Shown here in pieces: positions 17,986 to 26,684 of a DNA stretch of 64,000 nucleotides; the stretch's first letter is position 1, and the number at the start of each line of letters is the position of its first letter. The stretch covers positions 1 to 64,000 of the forward strand of contig JAGAMY010000020.1 in NCBI GenBank assembly GCA_017624495.1. Direction: 5' to 3'. Below the pieces are notes generated by a model. It did not search any database, had not been told where the DNA came from, and saw nothing but the letters and a program-made list of their open reading frames with translations. The position numbers and the translations under genes are program-made. The stretch is from Lachnospiraceae bacterium. GTDB taxonomy: Bacteria > Bacillota > Clostridia > Lachnospirales > Lachnospiraceae.

Positions 17986-18603
17986 TTATTCATTTTTGTT
18001 AAATATTCTTTCAATATAACGAAATTTTACATGAATTTTACCTTCTGCCATGATTTCCTGATATTCCTCCTCAGTAAGCACCGCATGCAGTTCTTCTTTT
18101 GCCTTTTCATCCACCACTTCATACATACTGCCGGAAAAACACATATTTGGATACATGACACACCACCAGTTTTTGCCTTCTCCTTCTCCAATTGTTACCC
18201 GAAGTGCCTGATAATTTCCTGCCGGAAAGGTGTATGTGCCATAGCTTTTTACCGGGAAATCCACCTGCGCAATTTCTGCTTTTACCGAATAACTAACGCC
18301 CTCCTGCTCCATCACTTCCTTTGCACAGGTTTCGATTGCTGTCTTTTCCTGCTCCACAATGGCGATACACGCATTTAAGCTGCTTACATTTTGCAGCTTT
18401 TCCTGCAGATATGTACCAATGCTGTCCCGTATCTTTAGTTTTAACTGCTGGTCTTCTTTGGAGTCACTGTTGGCTATCACATGAAATCTTAATATTTTAT
18501 CAGCGATATCCTGCTGCAGCCTGTCATTTCTATACTGAAATGCTGCTGCAAACAGACATATCCCCAACATTCCACATACTGCTTTTTTATATAATTTTCT
18601 CAT
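17986..18603 (-). CDS. spoIIR: Stage II sporulation protein R
   Basis: SpoIIR is made under SigF in the forespore and secreted into the intermembrane space, where it triggers SpoIIGA to process pro-SigE. The 205-aa protein has an N-terminal signal/anchor helix (about 7-23), then the family signatures RFHVIANSDSKEDQQLKLKI (about 39-58) and NWWCVMYPNMCF (about 143-154). The match to the family is clear despite lack of sporulation neighbours other than the germination genes upstream. Its ribosome site lies in a hairpin. Confidence 0.93.
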   Translation of the reverse strand: MRKLYKKAVCGMLGICLFAAAFQYRNDRLQQDIADKILRFHVIANSDSKEDQQLKLKIRDSIGTYLQEKLQNVSSLNACIAIVEQEKTAIETCAKEVMEQEGVSYSVKAEIAQVDFPVKSYGTYTFPAGNYQALRVTIGEGEGKNWWCVMYPNMCFSGSMYEVVDEKAKEELHAVLTEEEYQEIMAEGKIHVKFRYIERIFNKNE

Positions 18604-18611
18604 AAATATGC

Positions 18612-18661
18612 AACCTTCCTTTTCCGATTTTAATAAAAGTATTCCCAGAAAATGGAAGGTT
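18612..18661 (-). promoter_or_regulatory. Hairpin covering the spoIIR ribosome-binding site
   Basis: Inverted arms 18612-18624 and 18648-18661 (minus strand AACCTTCCATTTTC with GAAAAGGAAGGTT) place the spoIIR Shine-Dalgarno GGAAGG in the 3' arm of the stem, 10 bases before the ATG. There is no T run, so it does not look like an ordinary terminator for the germination operon, though partial termination is possible. Confidence 0.5.
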
Positions 18662-18671
18662 AAACCATTTT

Positions 18672-20813
18672 TTATGGGTGCGTGGCAACAAACAGGGCTT
18701 TCACTTCAAAACTCTGTTTTAATTCCCCAATATATTCTGTCCTTTTGTTCTGATATTTTTTGTACTTTTCCCGATTACTCATGCCCAGACGATAAAAACT
18801 GTTGGTAATATCCACACCTTTTTCTTTTAATAGGGTCTGTGCACTTTTTTTCAGTGTATTTTCCACAAGCTTTGCAATTTCCTTTTCTGCCGTAGCGCTT
18901 TCTGCCCCTACAGATGTTTCCAAAGAAATCCGGGTATGGTAAGAAATTTCTTCTCCTCTTGAAAAGCTGTTTTTTACCGTAATACGGTCAATGGAAACCG
19001 GAGTTCCATCCGCTAAGGTAAAGGATAATTTTTTAAGTTTTCCCTGACTTAAATACGATAACACTGCATCTTCAATGCCAATTTCTCCCTTCGTTTCACC
19101 AAAGGCACAGGCATAATAGCTTTGCACCACAGGAAGACCGCCTTTATCGGCAAGAACAGGAATCAGTAACAACTGCTCCTTATTTTCTTTTTCATTATAA
19201 ACATCCCCCAGCGTCACTGCATCTTTCAGTTCATAATCTTCCCGGCTTTCAATTAATTCCTCCAGATAGCTGCCAATGGTCCGGTCCAGATTTTTATCCA
19301 AAGCAAGGATTTCTCCCGCATCTTCTGCCAGAAACAGCAAAGTATTTCGCGCTATTAAATCCTCTGCTTCGCACACTTCCAGAAAATATGCCATGGATTT
19401 TTCATCCTCAAAAAAAGCTTTGGATAATACCAGTACTTTCATGTGGTTATAATCTAATATTTTATTTGTATCATTGGCATATTTTGTCATTGCCGTATAA
19501 AAATCCTTATCCCGGATAAAAAAGTCTGTACCACTGTTCGCAGAGGAATTCTGCCCGGATAAAGCTGCTAAATCCTGAAATTTGTAACTGATACGACATT
19601 CTTCATCATCTTTATCAATCCCCATGGCTAGCGGAAAATTGCGATTTTCAAGCTCCATGGTGCTACAACCGGAAAGAAGGCATACAAATCCAAAGGACAA
19701 CATCAATGCTGCCGTTTTTTTCAGCTTAGTTTTGCACAAAAGACATACCTGTGCCAAAATCGGTATTCCTACAACAAAGGGGGTTGCCACCATAAAGAAG
19801 CTTTCTAAAAGTCTGTCAGCAAAGGTCTGTGAACGGTAACACCAGACACTTATGCCAAACAGTGCAGCCCCGGAAAGAAAAATTCCCACTTTTCCTTTAT
19901 TTTTTAACAGCAGTTCTTTGATGGTCTCCGAGGCATAAAACATACTGCTGCTAAGAAGGGCAAATACCGTATAAAACCAGATAGCCACCATAAGTGCATC
20001 CTGTCTTTGCAAAAAGCCACCGGGAATCTGAATCATACTCATCAATGTAACCGCCGGGTATTCAAGCGTCTGCATAGAATTTACGCCGAAAATCCCCTGC
20101 AAAATTCCATACAGCACCAGCAGCACCACGCCACAGAAGAGAACTGCCATGGTGCATGCCTTTTGGATATGCTTTTTATTTACTGCTGACGGCACTAAAA
20201 AGAGAGAAAATCCACTTAAGGAAAATATTCCAAAGCTCATATAGATACCCTGTAAAAGACCATTTTGGGTACCTTCTGTAAACAGCGGAAATAATCTTGG
20301 CACCTCCACATCCTCTGCTGAAAAAAACAACATAAGAAACAATGGTATCATTAAAAACCAAAACAGTATCTCATATACTCTTGCCCTGCCTTCAATGCCC
20401 TGAAATATACCGTATACTGCCAGCAAAAGAATACCGGCACAAATCCAATAGAATGACTGTTCCTTTAACAATTCTGTAATTATCAGATGTCCAAAAATAT
20501 ATGTGCAGTATCCACCCAAAAATAAGTAATAGATAAAATACACAAATAACAGAATTTTGCCACCAATCTTCCCAAAGCACCTCTGTAAATATGTCAGATA
20601 ACTCTCGCCCTCCTGCATGGAGGCTATAACCCTGCCAAGCAGCAGAGTAAACGCTATCCCTGTAAATATGCCGATACCAATGGATAACATGCCATTTCTG
20701 CCGGAGGTTTTTGCTAATGCCGCCGGAAGAAGTAATGTTCCCACGCCCAGCAAATCATAGGTCAGCAGACGAAATATCTGCCGACCGGATATTTTATTAT
20801 TTTTTGAAAACAT
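18672..20813 (-). CDS. Fused spore germination protein GerAB-GerAC
   Basis: Germinant receptors usually have three separate subunits. Here a 713-aa frame joins two. Residues 1-~360 are a ten-helix GerAB-type permease (RQIFRLLTYDLLGVGTLLLP at 11-30). Residues ~365-713 are a Ger(x)C-type protein beginning with its own hydrophobic segment and lipobox LLSGC (Cys 383) followed by STMELENRNFPLAMGID. The former signal peptide would serve as an eleventh helix and carry the C domain outside. The gene overlaps gerAA by 17 bp. I see no stop or frameshift at the joint. Confidence 0.87.
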   Translation of the reverse strand: MFSKNNKISGRQIFRLLTYDLLGVGTLLLPAALAKTSGRNGMLSIGIGIFTGIAFTLLLGRVIASMQEGESYLTYLQRCFGKIGGKILLFVYFIYYLFLGGYCTYIFGHLIITELLKEQSFYWICAGILLLAVYGIFQGIEGRARVYEILFWFLMIPLFLMLFFSAEDVEVPRLFPLFTEGTQNGLLQGIYMSFGIFSLSGFSLFLVPSAVNKKHIQKACTMAVLFCGVVLLVLYGILQGIFGVNSMQTLEYPAVTLMSMIQIPGGFLQRQDALMVAIWFYTVFALLSSSMFYASETIKELLLKNKGKVGIFLSGAALFGISVWCYRSQTFADRLLESFFMVATPFVVGIPILAQVCLLCKTKLKKTAALMLSFGFVCLLSGCSTMELENRNFPLAMGIDKDDEECRISYKFQDLAALSGQNSSANSGTDFFIRDKDFYTAMTKYANDTNKILDYNHMKVLVLSKAFFEDEKSMAYFLEVCEAEDLIARNTLLFLAEDAGEILALDKNLDRTIGSYLEELIESREDYELKDAVTLGDVYNEKENKEQLLLIPVLADKGGLPVVQSYYACAFGETKGEIGIEDAVLSYLSQGKLKKLSFTLADGTPVSIDRITVKNSFSRGEEISYHTRISLETSVGAESATAEKEIAKLVENTLKKSAQTLLKEKGVDITNSFYRLGMSNREKYKKYQNKRTEYIGELKQSFEVKALFVATHP

Positions 20814-22287
20814 GATTTTCCTTCTTTCTTAACCGTGTACGCTGTTCTTTTCTGGCATAAATCGGACGTTTTTTCATAAAAAACAATGGCTGTCTTATTA
20901 ACGAATCTCTTTCATCCTCATATCCGCTTAAATCTGCCCCCACAAAAGGCATAAGGTACGGAATTCCAAAGCTTTTTAAATGGGATAAATGGATTAAAAC
21001 AAGTAACAGTCCATACAAAAAGCCATAAAAGCCCAGCCATGCACATAAAAATATAAAACCGAACTTTACCAGTCGAAATGCGGTGGCAAATTCTTCGTTG
21101 GGAATTGCAAAGGAGCATAATGCCGTAAATGCTACCACAATCACCACAATGGGACTGACAATATTTGCTTCTACAGCCGCCTGTCCAATAATCAGTCCTC
21201 CTACAATACCAATGGTGCTGCCCATGGGTCCTGGCAGACGCAGTCCTGCTTCACGCAATAGTTCAAAGGATAATTCCATCAGCAAAAGCTCTACCACTGC
21301 CGGAAATGGCACACCTTGTCTTGCCGCTGCAAAGGAAAGCAAAAGTGTTGTCGGCAATACCTGCGTATGAAAATTTGTCACTGCAAGATAGATTCCCGGC
21401 AAAGTCATGGCAAAAAAAGCTGCTAAATACCGCAAAAACCGGGTAAAGGAAGCAATTTCCCAGCGGTTATAATAATCATCACTGGTCTTAATAAAGGAGT
21501 TGTAATCCGCAGGTACAATCAAACCCGTCGGGGAATTATCCGATAGTACCACAACTCTGCCTTCTAAAATTGCCATGGCAGCCCTGTCCGGTCTTTGTGT
21601 TGTCTGAATCTGCGGAAAAGGTGAATACCATTTTTCTTCTGACAACTGTTCTAACATGCCACTATCTAAAATCCCATCGATTTCATAACGGGTCAGCCGC
21701 CGTTCTATCTCCTCTAATAATGCAGGTTCTGCCAAATCTTCCATATACACCATATCCACATTGGTATTGGAGCGAACGCCTACCCGCACTTCCTTTACCC
21801 GCAGATTTGGCGTACGCAGACGTTTACGAATCAATGCGGTATTTACCTTTATGGAATCTGCAAAACCTTCTTTTGACCCTCTGATAACCTTTTCAGAATC
21901 CGGTTCTTTTACAGGCATTGCAGGGTAGCCTTTATCCGGAATCTTTACCGCTTTGTCGAAGCCATCAATAAATAAAATTACATCTCCGGTAAGCATACCT
22001 ATAGCGGCTTCTTCTACGGTTTCAAACAGAGTCGCATCGGAAATGCCTAAAGCGTTTTTTTCCAGACAGGCATAGATGTCCTTTTTATCCATGGTACATA
22101 ACTGGTTTAAAAGTCTGCCCACCACAGAATTTTCAAACATAAAGCTGCCGCCGGTCACTTCCACATAAGCAATAAAGCATGCCACATCCCTGCCGATTCC
22201 TACCTGCATGCTTTTCTTTTTGATGTCTGCGGATTCGCCCATTAGCTGCAGAAAATCGGCTTTATTTTTGCTTAATTCCTTAACCAT
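20797..22287 (-). CDS. Spore germination receptor A subunit (GerAA family)
   Basis: The 496-aa protein has the soluble N-terminal half (~1-260; LIRKRLRTPNLRVKEVRVG, then DRAAMAILEGRVVVLSDNSP) and a C-terminal half with 4-6 membrane helices (e.g. LPGPMGSTIGIVGGLIIGQA) typical of GerA/SpoVAF proteins. It forms the core of an inner-membrane germinant receptor with the downstream fused B-C subunit. The longest frame opens with TTG at 22302, but its AAAGGA is the ribosome site for the ATG at 22287, which I use. Confidence 0.94.
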   Translation of the reverse strand: MVKELSKNKADFLQLMGESADIKKKSMQVGIGRDVACFIAYVEVTGGSFMFENSVVGRLLNQLCTMDKKDIYACLEKNALGISDATLFETVEEAAIGMLTGDVILFIDGFDKAVKIPDKGYPAMPVKEPDSEKVIRGSKEGFADSIKVNTALIRKRLRTPNLRVKEVRVGVRSNTNVDMVYMEDLAEPALLEEIERRLTRYEIDGILDSGMLEQLSEEKWYSPFPQIQTTQRPDRAAMAILEGRVVVLSDNSPTGLIVPADYNSFIKTSDDYYNRWEIASFTRFLRYLAAFFAMTLPGIYLAVTNFHTQVLPTTLLLSFAAARQGVPFPAVVELLLMELSFELLREAGLRLPGPMGSTIGIVGGLIIGQAAVEANIVSPIVVIVVAFTALCSFAIPNEEFATAFRLVKFGFIFLCAWLGFYGFLYGLLLVLIHLSHLKSFGIPYLMPFVGADLSGYEDERDSLIRQPLFFMKKRPIYARKEQRTRLRKKENHVFKK

Positions 22288-22319
22288 ATTTTTTCCTTTC
22301 AAAAAAGTTTCCTATGATA

Positions 22320-22363
22320 CAAAAAAACAGAAACAAACAACATGGTATTGTCTGTTTCTGTTT
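22320..22363 (-). terminator. Terminator after the GntR gene
   Basis: On the minus strand AAACAGAAACAgACAA pairs with TTGTtTGTTTCTGTTT and continues in a T run, 23 bp past the GntR stop and ahead of the germination operon. Confidence 0.8.
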
Positions 22364-22385
22364 ATTATCCTGCTTTTTAATTTTT

Positions 22386-23057
22386 TTATTCCTGTCTACG
22401 GATAATATTCTTAACGGCATTTGCCTGATTATCCACATGGGTTCTTGTCATTTCTGCTACATAAGCTTTATCTCTGCGCCTTAGACCATCTAAAATCTGC
22501 TGATGCTCTTCTATCAGACGTGGGTAATTTTTTTCATCCTTTAGATATTCCACACGATAGCGATATATCTGTTCTCTTAAATTATTTAACATACCTAAGA
22601 GCTTAGGATTGTCTGCGGCTGTATAGATAACATCATGAAAATCAATATCTGCCTGTGCAATCTGTTTGATATCTTTTGTCTTTAAAACCTCTTCAAAAGC
22701 TTTTACCTTTTCTGCAAGCTCATCTACCTGCTCATCCGTAACTTTTTCACTGGCAAGCTGTACGGCTAAGATTTCTAAGGCTTCACGAATCTGTAATACA
22801 TCTTCCATATCCTTTTCCGTCATACCGGCAACCTCTGCTCCACGGCGTGGTATCGTCACCGCAAGTCCTTCCTGCTGAAGCATACGGATGGCTTCACGAA
22901 TCGGTGTACGACTGACACCAAGCTTTGCGGCTAGCTGTAATTCCATCAAACGCTCACCAGGCTTTAAATCTCCCCGTAAAATTGCTTCCCTTAAAGTATT
23001 AAACACGACATCCCGCAAGGGCAGATACGCATCGGTATTCAGTTCTAAATCCTGCAT
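22386..23057 (-). CDS. GntR family transcriptional regulator (FadR/FCD type)
   Basis: The 223-aa protein has an N-terminal winged helix (LREAILRGDLKPGERLMEL and SRTPIREAIRMLQQEGL) and a C-terminal all-helical FCD ligand domain (LQIREALEILAVQLA..., DFHDVIYTAADNPKL, HQQILDGLRRRD with likely metal-binding His/Asp). It is 25 bp downstream of ispE and shares its transcript, so it may not regulate a catabolic neighbour. The ligand and targets are unknown. Confidence 0.9.
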   Translation of the reverse strand: MQDLELNTDAYLPLRDVVFNTLREAILRGDLKPGERLMELQLAAKLGVSRTPIREAIRMLQQEGLAVTIPRRGAEVAGMTEKDMEDVLQIREALEILAVQLASEKVTDEQVDELAEKVKAFEEVLKTKDIKQIAQADIDFHDVIYTAADNPKLLGMLNNLREQIYRYRVEYLKDEKNYPRLIEEHQQILDGLRRRDKAYVAEMTRTHVDNQANAVKNIIRRQE

Positions 23058-23082
23058 AATTTTCCTCCATCTGTATTCTGTC

Positions 23083-23958
23083 TTATGCTCTACGATTATT
23101 ATAGATACTTGTCAGGTAAACCTGTTTTGCAAGCTGGGACTGACACATCTTTTCATATGCCGCTTTCGCTGTTTCTTCATCCTCAAATAAACCAAATACC
23201 GTCGGTCCGCTGCCACTCATCATGGCATTTAGGGCACCATTTCCTATCATACAACGCTTGATGTCATCAATGACAGGATTCTGCGGTATCGTAACTGTTT
23301 CTAAGAGATTGCCCATGTTGTCTGCAAGGGCTCTTAAATCGCCTTCCCGAATGGCTGTAAGCTGTGCATCTATATTCGGGTGAACGGTATTTTCATCTAA
23401 TTTAAGATTTTCATATACATATTTTGTCGATACGCCAACCGCCGGCTTTGCAATCAGTACCGGACATTTCGGTGCAGGCGGAAGACTTTTTAGCTTTTCT
23501 CCAATACCTTCTGCAAGGGCTGTCCCACGCATGAGACAATAGGGAACATCTGCTCCGATTTTTACGCCTAAATCCATGAGTTCCTGACGTTTTAAACCAA
23601 GAGAAAATATTTCATTCATACCATATAAAACCGCTGCTGCATCGGTACTGCCTCCTGCCATTCCTGCTGCCACAGGAATATGCTTTTTTAAATCTACAGA
23701 AACACCATCGGTAATACCGCAAGTGTCCTGTAAAAGCTTTGCCGCCTTATATATCAGGTTGTTTTCATTGGTAGGCAGAAAATCTAAGTTTGTGGTAATA
23801 AAGATTCCCGGCTCCTTTGTCTTTGCGATTTCCAACTGGTCAAAAAGATGTATGGTCTGCATAATCATACGAACCTCATGGTAGCCGTCTTCTCTTTTAC
23901 GCAATACATCCAGACCAAGATTTATTTTTGCAAGTGCTTTTACTTTGATATTATCCAT
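23083..23958 (-). CDS. ispE: 4-diphosphocytidyl-2-C-methyl-D-erythritol kinase
   Basis: IspE phosphorylates the 2-hydroxyl of CDP-methylerythritol in the MEP pathway. It is a GHMP kinase: ALAKINLGLDVL at the N terminus, the ATP loop PVAAGMAGGSTDAAA (about 90-104) and the C-terminal MMSGSGPTVFGLF. The 291-aa length is normal. It starts divergently from the plus-strand gene at 24133 and precedes the GntR gene. Confidence 0.97.
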   Translation of the reverse strand: MDNIKVKALAKINLGLDVLRKREDGYHEVRMIMQTIHLFDQLEIAKTKEPGIFITTNLDFLPTNENNLIYKAAKLLQDTCGITDGVSVDLKKHIPVAAGMAGGSTDAAAVLYGMNEIFSLGLKRQELMDLGVKIGADVPYCLMRGTALAEGIGEKLKSLPPAPKCPVLIAKPAVGVSTKYVYENLKLDENTVHPNIDAQLTAIREGDLRALADNMGNLLETVTIPQNPVIDDIKRCMIGNGALNAMMSGSGPTVFGLFEDEETAKAAYEKMCQSQLAKQVYLTSIYNNRRA

Positions 23959-24012
23959 TTCTCTCTCCGTAGTATTTTACACATTGTTTGTATTTTTTTG
24001 TATACAACGTTG

Positions 24013-24041
24013 ATTCTAACATTTATTAAAAAAAAGGTCAA
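24013..24041 (-). promoter_or_regulatory. Promoter for ispE-gntR
   Basis: On the minus strand TTGACC (24036-24041), a 17-bp AT-rich spacer, then TAGAAT (24013-24018), 55 bp before the ispE start. A good sigma-A match. Confidence 0.7.
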
Positions 24042-24067
24042 TCCGACTTTACCTTTTCTTAGCATAA

Positions 24068-24075
24068 GCCGATAT
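24068..24075 (+). promoter_or_regulatory. Possible sigma-28 (flagellar) -10 element
   Basis: GCCGATAT matches seven of eight bases of the SigD/FliA -10 consensus GCCGATAA and lies 58 bp before the ATG at 24133. The expected TAAA -35 box is not clearly present at 15 bp, so support is limited to the -10. Confidence 0.4.
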
Positions 24076-24132
24076 ATATATTGAAGTTACATGTAAGGAT
24101 ACAAATTTATTATGCCAAGGAGGGTCAATATT

Positions 24133-24771
24133 ATGAGTATTAGTCCAATTAGTAATGTTTCTGCGGTTCAGGCGGCAAATACCGCTGCACAGACAACAGA
24201 AAAAGCAGCAGAATCCACCGTTACAACTAAGGCAGAACAGGAAAATTCCGGTGTAGTTTATGAGAAAAATTCATCAACAAAGGATGCCGGTTATGTAAAG
24301 AAAAGCAACTCTTCTATTGTTGCACAGTTAAAGGCTGATGCAGAAGCAAGAACTGCACAGTTAAGAAGTCTTGTTGAAAAAATGATGTCCCAGCAGGGTT
24401 CAGCCATCGGCAAAGCGGCTGATGATGACAGTATGTGGAAGTTCTTAGCCAGTGGTGATTTTACTGTATCTGCGGATGTAAAAGCACAGGCACAGGCAGA
24501 TATTGCGGATGATGGTTACTGGGGTGTAGAACAGACCTCTGACCGTATTTTAGATTTCGCAAAGGCTTTGAGTAATAATGACCCGGATAAGGCTGAAGAG
24601 ATGTTAGAAGCTTTCAAAAAAGGTTTTGAAGATGCTACAAAATCCTGGGGCAAGGAATTACCGGATATTTCCAAGAAGACTTACGATGCTGTTTTAGAGA
24701 AGTTTGATGCTTGGAAAAATGGCGATGAAAAAGCGGCGGAAGATGCTGCTAAGGTGAGTGAGCAGGTATAA
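24133..24771 (+). CDS. Unrecognised 212-aa protein, possibly motility-linked
   Basis: The ATG at 24133 follows AAGGAGGG; an in-frame ATG at 24112 precedes that site and is rejected. The first ~50 residues are Ala/Thr/Ser-rich and low complexity. The C-terminal half is helical and acidic, with WGVEQTSDRILDFAKALS (about 134-151) and ELPDISKKTYDAVLEKFDAW. That half reminds me of the DUF5610 type found near flagellar genes, a recollection rather than a search result. There is no signal peptide or membrane helix. It is a lone plus-strand gene with its own terminator, and a possible sigma-28 -10 box upstream fits a motility regulon. Confidence 0.8.
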   Translation: MSISPISNVSAVQAANTAAQTTEKAAESTVTTKAEQENSGVVYEKNSSTKDAGYVKKSNSSIVAQLKADAEARTAQLRSLVEKMMSQQGSAIGKAADDDSMWKFLASGDFTVSADVKAQAQADIADDGYWGVEQTSDRILDFAKALSNNDPDKAEEMLEAFKKGFEDATKSWGKELPDISKKTYDAVLEKFDAWKNGDEKAAEDAAKVSEQV

Positions 24772-24787
24772 TATAATAAAAGAATTG

Positions 24788-24816
24788 GGAGAATGGCTTG
24801 CCATTCTCCTGTTTTT
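24788..24816 (+). terminator. Terminator of the 212-aa gene
   Basis: A perfect 10-bp stem, GGAGAATGGC with GCCATTCTCC, a TT loop, and then TGTTTTT. It begins 17 bp after the stop codon and separates this gene from the convergent MBL-fold gene. Confidence 0.9.
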
Positions 24817-24821
24817 ATCCT

Positions 24822-25646
24822 TTAAAACGCATCACTCACATAACTATCCCCTGTACTTAAAATCTTACACTTCTCCCCGAATTTTTCTTTGAGTTTTATG
24901 ATATCATGCATCCCCGTACAATGCATGGGAATGAGCATGTCAAATTCTTCTTTTTCCAAAGCCTCCATCGTCTTTTTTCTTCGCATTTCACCTGCATCAA
25001 TTAAGTGCATACCGGCAGCAATACAGCCGATTTTCTTATCCGGAAAATAGTGCTTGGCTTCATAAATACAGTTGATAATACCCGGATGGGAACATCCTGC
25101 AAAAATGTGAATTTTATCCGCATCTTCAACAACAAGTATCTGTTCATCGGACATATCATCCTGCACATATCCATCTTCTGTTGCTAAGAAGAATTTCGGA
25201 TTTGGTTTTTCAAAATCTGTACGATAGGATATATGGCTGATAAGATGCATACCCGGCAGAATTTCGGTACATGCATCCTCTAACAGATGTAATTCTTTTG
25301 GTAAATTTTCTAACCATGGAATCCCATTAAAATAATAGCTGTCTGTGTCTTTCTGATAACTTACCTTCCGGCGCAGAGCAGCTTTTTGCATATAGATTGG
25401 AACAGCTTTTTTATTATGAAAAAAAGGTATTCCCCCAGTGTGGTCATAATGCCCATGGCTTAGCACAATGGCATCTATTGCAGACAAATCTGCCTTTAAA
25501 ACTTTGGCATTATGCAAATAATTATCTGTCTGTCCTGCATCAAATAAAATATGTCTGCCACTACATTCAACTAGCAGTGACAGACCATGTTCTCCCTTGT
25601 ATTCCTTACGGTATACGGTATTTTCATTTAAAACGGTTAATTTCAT
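24822..25646 (-). CDS. MBL-fold metallo-hydrolase (COG1237-like)
   Basis: The 274-aa protein has a metallo-beta-lactamase fold with LSHGHYDHTGG (zinc ligands, about 63-73), AGCSHPGIIN and the terminal MHCTG. This arrangement matches the group annotated after the archaeal dihydropterin/ribofuranosylaminobenzene phosphate synthase, although the bacterial substrates are mostly unknown. Its ATG overlaps the stop of the alarmone synthetase gene (TAATG), indicating coupling. Confidence 0.83.
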   Translation of the reverse strand: MKLTVLNENTVYRKEYKGEHGLSLLVECSGRHILFDAGQTDNYLHNAKVLKADLSAIDAIVLSHGHYDHTGGIPFFHNKKAVPIYMQKAALRRKVSYQKDTDSYYFNGIPWLENLPKELHLLEDACTEILPGMHLISHISYRTDFEKPNPKFFLATEDGYVQDDMSDEQILVVEDADKIHIFAGCSHPGIINCIYEAKHYFPDKKIGCIAAGMHLIDAGEMRRKKTMEALEKEEFDMLIPMHCTGMHDIIKLKEKFGEKCKILSTGDSYVSDAF

Positions 25647-26302
25647 TAGTCTAATTCCTGTTCTTCCTTCACTTTCATAATCGCTTCATTTAAACTCAAC
25701 ATCTTATCGTCTAATAAAGAAACAATTTCTGAACACTCACGCAAATCCCGGCTGATGTATTCCGGTGCATGCCCTTCAAATTTGTAATAAATCTTGTGCT
25801 CAAGACTTGCCCAGAAATCCATGGCTATAGTACGAATCTGCAATTCTACCTTTGTATCCACCACACGGTCAGATAAGAAAATCGGAATTGTAATCAGCAT
25901 ATGATAACTTTTATATCCACTTTCCTTTGGATGCTTGATATAGTCCTTAACAGATACTACTGTCAAATCATTCTGCTTACCTATCATCTCTGCCATACGG
26001 TAGATATCTGATGTAAAAGAACATACTATACGGATTCCGGCAATGTCATTGACATGCTCTACCATATTCGAAAGTGTACTTTCGTATCCGCCACGTTTGA
26101 GTTTTTTAACAATGCTCTGCGGGGATTTCACTCGTGATTTAATATATTCAATTGGATTGTACTGATGTACATGCTGAAATTCATCATTTAATATTTCAAG
26201 CTTGGTGCCAACTTCTTTTAATGCACTGTTATATATAAACATCAGTGTTTTCCAACTATCCACATCATCACCGATATTTCCATTTTTTGTAAGTTCGTTC
26301 AT
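25646..26302 (-). CDS. relQ: Small alarmone synthetase (RelQ/YjbM type)
   Basis: The 218-aa protein is a single-domain (p)ppGpp synthetase without hydrolase, TGS or ACT domains. It transfers pyrophosphate from ATP to GTP/GDP. Signature elements are YIKSRVKSPQSIVKKLKR (substrate-binding), NDIAGIRIVCSF, KESGYKSYHM and VELQIRTIAMDFWASLEHKI. The stringent-response output may be coordinated with the MBL hydrolase it overlaps by one base. Confidence 0.9.
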   Translation of the reverse strand: MNELTKNGNIGDDVDSWKTLMFIYNSALKEVGTKLEILNDEFQHVHQYNPIEYIKSRVKSPQSIVKKLKRGGYESTLSNMVEHVNDIAGIRIVCSFTSDIYRMAEMIGKQNDLTVVSVKDYIKHPKESGYKSYHMLITIPIFLSDRVVDTKVELQIRTIAMDFWASLEHKIYYKFEGHAPEYISRDLRECSEIVSLLDDKMLSLNEAIMKVKEEQELD

Positions 26303-26414
26303 TTAAAAACCTCCATCCTGTCCCAAATTTATGCTCATAGTATATTTATATTGTATCACTTTTTCTCTTCTTTGTGGGGATATTTGACAGGATTTCATAA
26401 AAACTTAACACTTT

Positions 26415-26681
26415 TTAATCTTCTTCAATAACATGTATTTCCAAATAATCAAAATCAATACTTTCTATAAAATTGTCCTGATAAAATCTGGTTTTGGCAA
26501 TCCGCTTAAATTCTTCGATGTTATTGTCTAACCAGATAGGTTTTGCCAAATCAAAACTATAACATGCCTCATCTAATGCCTGAAATATCTTGTGGGTTCT
26601 GGTATCTTCTTCGTTATTTTCTATAGTAATATCTTTGATTAAATGACTGTCTTTTATTTCTTTTACCCATAATCGAAACAT
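26415..26681 (-). CDS. Conserved-looking small protein of unknown function (88 aa)
   Basis: An acidic soluble protein, beginning MFRLWVKEIKDSHLIKD and ending EIHVIEED, with mixed alpha/beta character and no membrane segment. GAGGATAAG precedes the ATG, and it begins 3 bp after the RNA methyltransferase stop, so it is coupled to that gene. I do not recognise the family. Confidence 0.7.
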   Translation of the reverse strand: MFRLWVKEIKDSHLIKDITIENNEEDTRTHKIFQALDEACYSFDLAKPIWLDNNIEEFKRIAKTRFYQDNFIESIDFDYLEIHVIEED

Positions 26682-26684
26682 AGC

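Noticed and set aside
18672..20813. Frameshift or sequencing error joining GerAB and GerAC
   Set aside because: The frame is continuous with sensible coding on both sides and a workable topology; still best confirmed by resequencing, so it is listed as a finding.
20797..22302. TTG start for gerAA at 22302
   Set aside because: The codons after TTG form the AAAGGA ribosome site for the ATG at 22287.
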